Assembly: GCF_900626145.1 (NCBI RefSeq)
Contig: NZ_LR130823.1
Span: 1 to 42,666, forward strand
From: Intestinimonas timonensis
GTDB taxonomy: Bacteria; Bacillota; Clostridia; Oscillospirales; Oscillospiraceae
Length of the DNA: 42,666 bases
Direction of reading: 5' to 3'
Below the pieces are notes generated by a model. That model was not told the DNA's origin. It was given only the letters and a program-made list of their open reading frames with translations, and did no database searches. A program made the position numbers and the translations under genes. The first letter of the stretch is position 1; each line of letters opens with the position of its first letter. Positions 33,485 to 40,831 of the stretch are shown here, one piece after another.

Positions 33485-34039
33485 TCATCGTTTAGGTTTT
33501 TCTTTTGATATCGTTGCCTTATCCGGGTGGATCAGAGTGATGGGCAGTCCCTTTTTTCTGGCGTAGTTGACGGTCATGCCCGTTCCGCTGCGGATAGAAC
33601 GGTCGTTGTCATAGACCGCCAGTAAGCAGTCTGCATGATCTATCATATACTCATTGCGCCTCCGGTAATTGACCGCCGGGGGCATATCTTTATTGCCTAC
33701 TACTATGGTTTCCGTACTGTGCCGGATCAGAAAAGACATACGGCTGCGGCTGCGATCTTCCCAGTCTGTGTCGTGGCCCTCAAAGGGCAGAGCGATCTTC
33801 AGCTGTATCTCACAATACTCGGACTGTTCCTTCAGCCGCAGCAATATCTCCCCGGCCCACATGTCCACCCCCAGAGCGCCGCCCACCCAAAACTGGTGAA
33901 AGCCCTGCTCATAGAGCTGGATCAACTGATCCCGGATGCGTTTCTTGATCCGCTTGCAGCCGTTGTTGTTTTCATCATATTTGAAGCGAAAGCGTGTCGG
34001 TCTATGGCCGGTGATGGCACAGGCAAGTCCCCTTGTCAT
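33485..34039 (-). CDS. SLOG-family protein (DUF1273/YpsA-like)
   Basis: A 184-aa cytosolic protein of the SLOG superfamily, DUF1273/YpsA type, with a Rossmann-like fold thought to bind a nucleotide-related ligand. The start reads CAITGHRP. Further on come FWVGGALGVDMWAGE (about 51-66), the family signature, and CLLAVYDNDRSIRSGTGMTVNYA near the C-terminus. Such proteins are frequent on Firmicutes mobile elements, some near conflict systems. GAGGTG lies 5 nt before the ATG. It diverges from the Xre gene at 34165. Confidence 0.88.
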   Translation of the reverse strand: MTRGLACAITGHRPTRFRFKYDENNNGCKRIKKRIRDQLIQLYEQGFHQFWVGGALGVDMWAGEILLRLKEQSEYCEIQLKIALPFEGHDTDWEDRSRSRMSFLIRHSTETIVVGNKDMPPAVNYRRRNEYMIDHADCLLAVYDNDRSIRSGTGMTVNYARKKGLPITLIHPDKATISKEKPKR

Positions 34040-34084
34040 ATTGACACCTCACATAACATCCAACAAAATAGTGTTTTAATTATA

Positions 34085-34109
34085 TATTGGCGCTTTATAA
34101 GCGTCAATA
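34085..34109. promoter_or_regulatory. Operator palindrome between SLOG and Xre genes
   Basis: TATTGGCGCTT-TAT-AAGCGTCAATA is a 25-nt dyad with one mismatched pair, in an AT-rich divergent intergenic region that should hold both promoters. The Xre protein encoded on the right is the natural candidate to bind it. Confidence 0.6.
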
Positions 34110-34164
34110 ATGCTTTAGAGTTAATTTTAGTATGCGCTGCCTTCGGATAAACTAATTCCGTAAG

Positions 34165-34422
34165 GTGGTGATAACTCTGGAATGGGATTTTGACTTTTCC
34201 GAGCGCATGGAAAACCTGTCTTATGCTATCGGATACTATCGCAAGAAAAAGGGATATTCCCAGGAACAGTTGGCAGAGATCCTTGATATTAGCCGCCAGC
34301 ATCTCGCGTCCGTTGAAGCGCCCGGCATGAGTCATGGCCTGTCTCTGGATCTGCTGTTTAGGATAGCCACCGTCCTTGAAGTGGAGCCGTATCTGCTGCT
34401 GAAATTTCGACTTGAGAAGTAA
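34165..34422 (+). CDS. Small Xre-type regulator
   Basis: An 85-aa Cro/CI-type protein. It is almost entirely an HTH_3 domain (LSYAIGYYRKKKGYSQEQLAEILDISRQHLASVEAPG) with a short acidic N-terminal extension and the ending VEPYLLLKFRL. This form is common as a regulator in Clostridia conjugative elements. The start is uncertain: GTG at 34165 or 34168 keeps the conserved WDFDF segment; ATG at 34207 would remove it. A dyad lies upstream. Confidence 0.82.
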   Translation: MVITLEWDFDFSERMENLSYAIGYYRKKKGYSQEQLAEILDISRQHLASVEAPGMSHGLSLDLLFRIATVLEVEPYLLLKFRLEK

Positions 34423-34573
34423 GATTTTTCATTAAGATGATGATAAGTCTTTTCTCTGACCTAAATCTCTGATAGAGTGAGTCCTTCTGGGTGGTTCACA
34501 ATGAACCGCTCCTGGGTCCAGCGAATGGGCGCAGTTCTCCCTTGGCGGAAGATTTTGAAATTGCCATTGATTC

Positions 34574-34619
34574 AGAGAGTGGTTTGTACTACATTTTGGT
34601 ACAAACCACTCTCTCTTTT
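34574..34619 (+). terminator. Terminator hairpin after the Xre gene
   Basis: A 16-bp perfect stem (34574-34589 with 34599-34614) with a 9-nt loop is followed on the plus strand by CTTTTA. It also lies just after the stop of the leftward HTH_36 gene and may serve both directions. The 150 nt between the Xre stop and this stem hold no convincing gene. Confidence 0.8.
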
Positions 34620-34875
34620 ATTTCACGGTATAGAGATTGGAGGTGCTGCTCCCGTTTGCTCTTTGGCGGGAATCTTTTTGGAGATAGCCGTGCTGCTCCA
34701 GATCGTGCAGCGCCCGCTTGACCGTGGAGCGGGACAGCTTCATGTCCGAGGCAATGGTCTTGATGCCCGGCCAGCACTTTCCCTCGGCATCGGAGCGATC
34801 CCGCAGGTACATATAGACAGCCTTCGCTCTGGAGGGAAGCTCAGTGTCGGCGTAAATCGTTCCGAAGTAGCTCAT
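34618..34875 (-). CDS. HTH_36-type helix-turn-helix protein
   Basis: An 85-aa winged-helix protein, HTH_36 type (SRAKAVYMYLRDRSDAEGKCWPGIKTIASDMKLSRSTVKRALHDLEQHGYL). Such domains occur at the N-terminus of replication-initiation proteins and as small stand-alone proteins in conjugative elements. Its ATG overlaps the stop of the coupling-protein gene (ATGA), so it is part of the transfer operon. It could regulate or assist plasmid-like replication of the element; this is inferred. Confidence 0.88.
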   Translation of the reverse strand: MSYFGTIYADTELPSRAKAVYMYLRDRSDAEGKCWPGIKTIASDMKLSRSTVKRALHDLEQHGYLQKDSRQRANGSSTSNLYTVK

Positions 34876-36689
34876 CGTTCCTCCTCTCCGAATGTCTTCA
34901 TCTGTTTTCCTCTTTTTACGGCTCTCTCCTGAGCCGGAGTGTGGGCGATTCCACCCCGGCTGGATACCGCATAGCCGCGGCTTTCATCCATCTCCTCCGG
35001 TTCACTGAGCTGCGGAAGATTCCGCTCCAGATCCACCCGGTTGGCATAGGCCACTGCTCGGTTGGCTCTCTCCGGCACCACATACGGCTCTCCGAAGGTA
35101 ATGCCCCAATTCAGGAAAAGCTGAAGCCGGGTCCGCATAGGATGTGTGCCGGTTTTCATGACAATGAAGCTGCCCTTGGGAATGGATTTCAGCTCGTCGG
35201 GCGTCAGCAGGGCGCGCTCCATCATCTGCAGGCTCTGGCTGGGATCGTTCTTGCCACGGCTCACCGAGCCGGAGAGGACGGTGCGGCTGCCCAGGGCTTT
35301 GGACAGCACTTCGGCGGTCTGGCTGTTGGGTGCAAAGCCGCCGAAGATGGTGTCCTGGCAGTTGTCCTGAATGATCTCGCAGCCCTCTTTCCCGTAGTTT
35401 TTTTCGAGCTGCGCTAAGGACTGGATGATCGGCACGAGCGTTAACCGGCGAGAGCGTCCAGCGGAGAAAAGGGGCAGTATATCAAACGGGGGCATGGTGC
35501 CGAATTCGTCACAGAAAAGCACCACCCGGTTTTTCAGCTTGCCGCCGTTCTCATCGGCCACAGCGAACAGCTCCCGGCTCAGGTTCTGGATCATGAGACC
35601 GGCCATGAAGTTCTTGGTTGTGTCTTCTTCCGGCAGGATCAGGAAGATGGCAGACTTCTCCGAAGCAAACTTCTCAGCGTCAATGGCGCTGTCGAAGCAC
35701 AGGATCTGCTCCAGCTCGCTGTCCAGAAAGGCATTCAAGCGGGACAGCACGGTGGACATGACGGAGGCCATTGCCTGCTCGGCGCTGTTGAGGGCGGCAC
35801 CGGCAAACCACCTCGCCTTGTGATCCGGCGGCAGTTTTGCCATCAGGAGCTGGAAGTGGCTCTTGCCCTTGACACGGCTGGGCTCCAGCAGATCCTGCAC
35901 CAGCTTGAACACGGAGACGATATGGCGGCGCTCCTGGGGGTGGTCTTTATCGGGCGGCAGGAACTCGGCCAGCATCAGGATGACCGAAGTGAGAAGCCCT
36001 TCCGCCGCATCGTAGAAGAAAGCGTTCTGGCCGCGGTTGCTGTCATCGCCGTCCGGATTGACGATGGTCTTGGACAGGATTTTGGCGTATTTCTCGGCCT
36101 TGGCCCGGGCTGCAAGATTGTTCGGGTCACTCCGGGCAATGTCCATATACCGGTTGACCAGCGTCAGCAGATTGTTACCGTCTGAGCGGGTGGGATTTCG
36201 CAGGTCGATCACGGCCACATTCTGATACCCATAGCAGTTCTTGGCAATGGCGCCGTAATTGCGGGCGAGGTCGCCCTTGCTGTCCAGCGCCAGCCAGCTC
36301 ATGCCGCTGGCGCAGGCGTACTCCAGATTGGGATAGAGAAAATAGGCGGTCTTGCCGATGCCGGAAGCGCCGATCATCAGGCAGTGGATGTCATCGCTGT
36401 CCACGAGGGCGGTGAGTTCGCCTTTCTTTCCCTTGCACCCCAGCACCAGCCCCTGCTCCGTGGGCAGGTTCTGGCCGCTGCGCCATTTCTTCACCTCGAA
36501 GGGGACATGGGCATAGGTCTGCCGGATCTCTTTGGCTGTGGCCCATCTCGCGGTGCCGTGCTGGCCGTCGCCCACTGTCCTGGACTTGATGCCGCTCAGG
36601 GTATAGTAGTGGGACAAGGCGGCCAGACAGCCGATGACCAGAAACATCAGCCCGCCGGCGGCCAACAAAATCAGGACTTGGTGTGGCAT
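34872..36689 (-). CDS. VirD4/TraG-family type IV coupling protein
   Basis: A 605-aa ATPase that links the relaxase-DNA complex to the conjugation channel at the inner membrane. One N-terminal membrane helix (about 5-25) is followed by the conserved HGTARWAT, Walker A GASGIGKT at 107-114 and ALDSKGDL. Walker B lies around 388 (VVLFCDEFGTM), then IQSLAQLEKNYG and QDTIFGGF. The length is normal and the frame intact. GAAAGGGG precedes the ATG. The C-terminal tail is charged. It is the clearest marker that this region is a conjugative element. Confidence 0.95.
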   Translation of the reverse strand: MPHQVLILLAAGGLMFLVIGCLAALSHYYTLSGIKSRTVGDGQHGTARWATAKEIRQTYAHVPFEVKKWRSGQNLPTEQGLVLGCKGKKGELTALVDSDDIHCLMIGASGIGKTAYFLYPNLEYACASGMSWLALDSKGDLARNYGAIAKNCYGYQNVAVIDLRNPTRSDGNNLLTLVNRYMDIARSDPNNLAARAKAEKYAKILSKTIVNPDGDDSNRGQNAFFYDAAEGLLTSVILMLAEFLPPDKDHPQERRHIVSVFKLVQDLLEPSRVKGKSHFQLLMAKLPPDHKARWFAGAALNSAEQAMASVMSTVLSRLNAFLDSELEQILCFDSAIDAEKFASEKSAIFLILPEEDTTKNFMAGLMIQNLSRELFAVADENGGKLKNRVVLFCDEFGTMPPFDILPLFSAGRSRRLTLVPIIQSLAQLEKNYGKEGCEIIQDNCQDTIFGGFAPNSQTAEVLSKALGSRTVLSGSVSRGKNDPSQSLQMMERALLTPDELKSIPKGSFIVMKTGTHPMRTRLQLFLNWGITFGEPYVVPERANRAVAYANRVDLERNLPQLSEPEEMDESRGYAVSSRGGIAHTPAQERAVKRGKQMKTFGEEER

Positions 36690-36706
36690 GGTTAACCCCT
36701 TTCAGG

Positions 36707-36794
36707 GCACACCACTTCCTGCTCGGTTCCATACTTCTGAATGCGCACATCACTCTTGTTACGGCCTACTTCGGGCGAACAGGAAGTGGTGTGC
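36707..36794. repeat. Inverted repeat between coupling-protein and TOPRIM genes
   Basis: GCACACCACTTCCTG (36707-36721) is repeated inverted and exact at 36780-36794, with a 58-nt interior. It fills the 116-nt gap between the two leftward genes. It could fold in the mRNA to regulate the coupling protein or be a small mobile repeat; no second copy is in the window. Confidence 0.75.
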
Positions 36795-36805
36795 GTTGTT
36801 GTTAT

Positions 36806-37711
36806 TTACTGCATGACTTGTGTGTAGGACGGTTCCTCAGCGGTCAGATCATCATTCCAATCCTTGTGTGCGGGAATGAGCCTTTCCACCGTGTACCTCC
36901 CTGCCAGCTGTTCCTTCATGCGCCGGCTGGCCAGATGGCCAGCCTCGTCATTGTCGAGGCAGAGCAGGACCGTATTGATTTGCGGCTGCCGCTCCAGCAG
37001 CTTCAGCACCGGCTGAATGGAGGTGCCGCAGCAGACCACATAGCTGTGGCTCTGCCAGCCCTCCGGATGGAGCGTGATGTAGGAGAGCATATCGATGGGA
37101 GCTTCGAACACATAGAGGCTCCCATCTGTGCCGATGTGGTGGAAGCTGTGGCGGGGATCGCAGCCCTCCACATTGAGCCGGAAGGCTTTGCCGAAGCTGT
37201 TGGCGCTGCGCTTGTGGGCATGGCGGGGGACGCCGTCTTCATCCGTACCCACGAAAACCGCATTGTGGTAATCGGCGTCTTCATACAGCAGCTTCTCTCT
37301 TGCAAAGTGCGCCACAACGCTCCGGTCGATATTCCGGTGCTTGACCAGATAGGCATAGACCCGGCGCATATTGGAATTGGCCGGCGGAAGGACAAAGGGC
37401 TTCGGCGGCTCCTCTACCCGTTCTTCGGCAGAGGGATAAACCGTTCCCAGCTCGCCTCCCAGAAGCATGGTCACCGCCTCCGGATAGCTGAGGTGATAAA
37501 ACCGCTGCACGAAGCTGACGGCGTGGCCGCCCCGCTCCTCGGCATGATCGTACCACTCGTTGCCGCGGATGGTGACACTATGGTCACGGGCCAGCCGTTT
37601 CTCTCTGCCGGAGGCAAGGAGCTTTTCGCCCCGACAGCGGAGGAACTCCTCCAGATCAACGGAGGCGGCTCGCTGCTTCTGTTCTTCCATGAAATGAATG
37701 TAAGTCGACAT
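36806..37711 (-). CDS. DUF3991/TOPRIM domain protein
   Basis: A 301-aa protein. The N-terminal part (about 15-85) has a primase-like zinc-finger relic without cysteines (EFLRCRGEKLLASGRE, WYDHAEERGGHAVSFVQRFYH). The DUF3991 segment (about 110-180) follows. The TOPRIM domain carries FEAPIDMLSY (the Glu) and LLCLDNDEAG (the DxD-type acidic pair). Such proteins accompany relaxases in Firmicutes elements and may act on DNA ends or prime replication after transfer. AGGAGG lies 5 nt before the ATG. Confidence 0.9.
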   Translation of the reverse strand: MSTYIHFMEEQKQRAASVDLEEFLRCRGEKLLASGREKRLARDHSVTIRGNEWYDHAEERGGHAVSFVQRFYHLSYPEAVTMLLGGELGTVYPSAEERVEEPPKPFVLPPANSNMRRVYAYLVKHRNIDRSVVAHFAREKLLYEDADYHNAVFVGTDEDGVPRHAHKRSANSFGKAFRLNVEGCDPRHSFHHIGTDGSLYVFEAPIDMLSYITLHPEGWQSHSYVVCCGTSIQPVLKLLERQPQINTVLLCLDNDEAGHLASRRMKEQLAGRYTVERLIPAHKDWNDDLTAEEPSYTQVMQ

Positions 37712-37723
37712 AGGCTCCTCCTG

Positions 37724-38512
37724 TTACATGGTCTGCTGATAGGATACCTGCTCCTCATGATCATCCGCCTTGTGGCCCATGGCCATCCGCTTTTCCGTCA
37801 GCCGCTTGCGCCGTTTGGAATCAATGCGAATCCCTGCCGGATTGCGAGGCGGCATGGAATTGTCCCGGAAGATCCGGCTCATGTGATGGAGCAGCTTGGT
37901 TGCCGCCAGCATGATGGACGGATCTCGGAACTGGTCAAAGCGGTCAAGGAAGAATTGAGCATACGCATTGCCCTGGGCAGCGGAGCGGGTGAACCAATCC
38001 CTGGCCTGCTCCCGATCCTGTTCCACATCCCGGCCCAGGAGATACAGCTTGCCCAGTGTGTACTGAGCAAACGGGTTTCCTTGTCTGGCGGCGGCAGTCA
38101 GGTACTCCAGAGCTTTTCTCACATCCTTCTTTACGGACTCACCGGTGAGACAGAGCTTCCCAAGGCGGTATTGGGCAAACGGATTCCCATGCCCGGCGGC
38201 CTTGTCCAGCCAGCGCACCGCCTCATCGGTGCGCTTTTGAGAGAGCAGGAGCTTCCCGAGTGCGTATGCCGAAAAGTCATTTCCGGCCTCTGCGGATAAG
38301 CGAAACCAACGCTCCGCTTTTTCATAATCCCGCATGGTGGAGAGATCATCCCGGTAGAACTTTCCCAGTTGATGCGCCGCCACCGTGTATCCTTCCACCC
38401 AGAGCTGTTCCAGCACCCGGACGGCTTCGGCGTGTTCCTCATCCAGCGCATAGACATCCTGCAGAACCGTTTTGGCGGCACGATAGGGAAGGAGGAACAA
38501 TGTCACGAACAA
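37724..38512 (-). pseudogene. Sel1-repeat C-terminal part of a relaxase, truncated
   Basis: A 262-residue frame made of at least five Sel1-type helical repeats (AAHQLGKFYRDD, SAYALGKLLLSQ, FAQYRLGKLCL, FAQYTLGKLYLLG, AYAQFFLDRF) and a basic tail (RIDSKRRKRLTEKRM). In Clostridia elements of this type such repeats form the C-terminus of a MobP-type relaxase. Here the catalytic N-terminus is missing: the frame begins in DNA that belongs to the serine recombinase's ribosome site and start codon. It is read as a relaxase gene interrupted at about 38,485-38,500. No ribosome site supports a fresh start, so it may not be expressed. Confidence 0.75.
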
Positions 38513-40179
38513 AAAACAGAGGGTTTCAACAGAGTTTCTCTCCCTCTTATACGATCCGGCGCTGGCGGCTGGGCGAATATATCCGGCTTTCCAAAGAAGA
38601 TTTGAAAAAAGGAAAAGACGATAGTAACAGCGTAAAAAACCAGCGCGACCTGCTGAATGACTTTTACCAAAAACACATTGAGGAATTTGAAAGCGTTTCC
38701 GAATATGTGGACGATGGACACACGGGGACGGATGCCAACCGCGAAAATTTCCAGCGGCTTCTGGCCGATGTAATGAGTGGGAAAATCAACTGTGTTGTGG
38801 TAAAAGACCTTTCCCGTTTTGCCCGGAATTACAGCGATGCGGGAAGTCTGATTGACAACCTGTTTGTGCAGATGGGCGTCCGTTTTATCAGTCTTGCTGA
38901 AAATGTGGACAGCTACCTCAACCCGGACAGCGTTTCCAGTATTATCGTCCCGATTACGAATGTGATGAACGATCAATACTGCTACCAGACCTCAAAGAAG
39001 ATCCGCCAGGTATTTGACTACAAGCGGCGCAACGGTCAGTACATCGGCGCATTTGCTCCTTATGGATATGTAAAGCACCCAAAGGACAAGCACCAGTTGA
39101 TCATCGATCACGATGCCGCTGAAATCGTCAAACTTATTTTCTCTTTGTTCCTAAAAGGGACATCGAAACGGGCCATCGCCTTGTATCTGAATGAACACGG
39201 CGTACCCAGCCCCTCGGCTTATAAACTGCAAAAGGGCATACCCGTTTCAACAAGAGGATATGACGATCCTATGTGGGGAGCCCGCATGATCCACTCCATT
39301 CTTACGAACCCCAACTATACCGGGGATTTGGCACAGGGCCGCAGTCGGGTGAAAAGCTACAAGGTACACGAAGTTGAAAGCGTCCCCCGTGAAGAATGGG
39401 TGGAGGTGGCTGGTACGCATGAGGCAATAATTGATTATGAAACCTTTGATAAGGTACAGGCTCTTTTACAGCGTGATACCCGCACTTCTCCAAAAGGCCG
39501 GGAAGTCCACCTGTTCAGCGGTTTTCTAAAATGTGCTGACTGCGGACGGGCGATTACCCGAAGCGTAGGCAACAACAATAATGTGTACTATGCCTGCTCC
39601 ACCTATAAGAACCGCTCCCGGACAGCCTGCACAATGCACTCAATCAAGCATAATCGTCTGGAGGCCGCTGTCCTCTTTGCGGTACAACAGCAAGTCCATT
39701 TGGCTGTTTCATACTCGGAAATGATTGCCCGCATTAACACCGCCCCGGTCAAAAAGAGCCAGTCCATCCGTTTGGAAGAATTGATTGCTTCAAAGGAGCG
39801 GGAACTGGCAAAAATCAGCCGCTACAAGCAGTCCCTTTATCAAGACTGGAAAGACGGGGAAATTACCCAGCAGGACTACCGGGATATGAAAGCCGATTAT
39901 GAACGACAGACCATCGCTCTTACGGATGTGCTGGCCCGGCTGAACGCTGAACGGGCGGAACTGGCAAACGGCGTAAAGAGTGAGCATCCCGCATTGGTGG
40001 CCTTTACAAAACATCAAAATATCGACCAGCTCTCCCGGGAACTTCTCGTTGAACTGATCGACCATATTAAGGTTTATGAGAATGGAAACATTAGTGTGAG
40101 ATTTAAGTTTGCGGATGAATTTAGACGCATAGTAGAATACATTGAAATCAACACCACAAAACCCGCAGTAGCGGGCTAA
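38500..40179 (+). CDS. Large serine recombinase
   Basis: A 559-aa site-specific integrase/excisionase. The resolvase domain (about 22-170) has the nucleophile S31 (YIRLS), then SNSVKNQ and VVKDLSRFARN. The Recombinase domain (about 190-300, PYGYVKHP, RAIALYLNEHG) follows. The zinc beta-ribbon has CADCG at about 344 and YYAC with a further C near 377. A coiled coil (about 430-480) and the normal C-terminus complete it. It is full-length. GGAAGGAGG precedes the ATG at 38500; an open frame further upstream belongs to the relaxase and is not used. It most likely integrated the element into the relaxase gene. Confidence 0.95.
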   Translation: MSRTKNRGFQQSFSPSYTIRRWRLGEYIRLSKEDLKKGKDDSNSVKNQRDLLNDFYQKHIEEFESVSEYVDDGHTGTDANRENFQRLLADVMSGKINCVVVKDLSRFARNYSDAGSLIDNLFVQMGVRFISLAENVDSYLNPDSVSSIIVPITNVMNDQYCYQTSKKIRQVFDYKRRNGQYIGAFAPYGYVKHPKDKHQLIIDHDAAEIVKLIFSLFLKGTSKRAIALYLNEHGVPSPSAYKLQKGIPVSTRGYDDPMWGARMIHSILTNPNYTGDLAQGRSRVKSYKVHEVESVPREEWVEVAGTHEAIIDYETFDKVQALLQRDTRTSPKGREVHLFSGFLKCADCGRAITRSVGNNNNVYYACSTYKNRSRTACTMHSIKHNRLEAAVLFAVQQQVHLAVSYSEMIARINTAPVKKSQSIRLEELIASKERELAKISRYKQSLYQDWKDGEITQQDYRDMKADYERQTIALTDVLARLNAERAELANGVKSEHPALVAFTKHQNIDQLSRELLVELIDHIKVYENGNISVRFKFADEFRRIVEYIEINTTKPAVAG

Positions 40180-40196
40180 CCCCCGCTACATACCCC
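40168..40196 (+). terminator. Weak hairpin after the recombinase
   Basis: GTAGCGGG pairs with CCCGCTAC (40168-40189) across the stop codon, with a poor tail. It may slow transcription or end it partly. Confidence 0.4.
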
Positions 40197-40215
40197 TTTG
40201 ACAGTGTGTTTTCCT

Positions 40216-40806
40216 ATGGGCATCACCGCAAGCGACGCGCAGTCCTACATCAACAACCTCACCAGGGTATCCACAGAACCCGTTTTGTCTTATTCCCAAA
40301 TGATAGACGCCATTGAAAACGGCAATCTTACGCCCAACGTGCTCAGCGCCTATGAGTATTACATGGGAACAGGGTATCAGCCGGCACAGGCTGCTACCTA
40401 TTCCGCACCGGTGAGCCCTACGGGAAGAAATTCTTCTGATTCTCCTACCAATAATAGGCCCTATGCTCCTCAGTACGATAACGGGTCTCTGACCTCTGAC
40501 CAGATCAAACGGATGCAGGCGTCTATTGGAGTGACAGCAGATGGATTTTGGGGCCCGGAGTCTCAGCAGGCCGTCGGAGGTTTAAGTGCGGACGACGCGT
40601 GGACTATTTATGGGCACAAAATTTATGATCCAGCAAATCCCGGTCTTGTTCTGCTGCAAAATGAGCTTAGCAAAATCCAAGATACCGGGAATCTAAATAC
40701 AGCAAGCAGAAGAGCGGCTTCTATCATTCAGTCTTATTATGAGCGTGGAAGTATTACTGAGGAAACTGCCAAACGCCTCCTTTCTCAGTATGGGCTTTAT
40801 GCGTAA
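40216..40806 (+). CDS. Peptidoglycan-binding-like phage protein
   Basis: A 196-aa protein. Residues about 2-60 are helical (ITASDAQSYINNLTRVSTE, MIDAIENGNLTPNVLSAYEYYM), then a Ser/Pro-rich linker. Residues about 95-140 resemble a PG_binding_1 repeat (LTSDQIKRMQASIGVTADGFWGPESQQAV), and a helical C-terminus follows. The start is unclear: ATG 40216 has no ribosome site, and GTG 40204 or TTG 40198 are no better. The 5' end may therefore have been replaced at a junction, or it is read through from the recombinase. It precedes the large protein by 25 nt. Confidence 0.7.
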   Translation: MGITASDAQSYINNLTRVSTEPVLSYSQMIDAIENGNLTPNVLSAYEYYMGTGYQPAQAATYSAPVSPTGRNSSDSPTNNRPYAPQYDNGSLTSDQIKRMQASIGVTADGFWGPESQQAVGGLSADDAWTIYGHKIYDPANPGLVLLQNELSKIQDTGNLNTASRRAASIIQSYYERGSITEETAKRLLSQYGLYA

Positions 40807-40831
40807 TCTCCTAATTTGAAGGAGACCAATT

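Larger units (their letters stand above)
34618..38497 (-). mobile_element. Conjugation block of an integrative conjugative element (partial)
   Basis: Four leftward genes (relaxase tail, DUF3991/TOPRIM, VirD4-like coupling protein, HTH_36) in the order found in Clostridia conjugative elements. The transfer channel genes and relaxase catalytic part are not in the window. Its upstream side is cut by the serine recombinase at about 38.5 kb. Confidence 0.75.
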
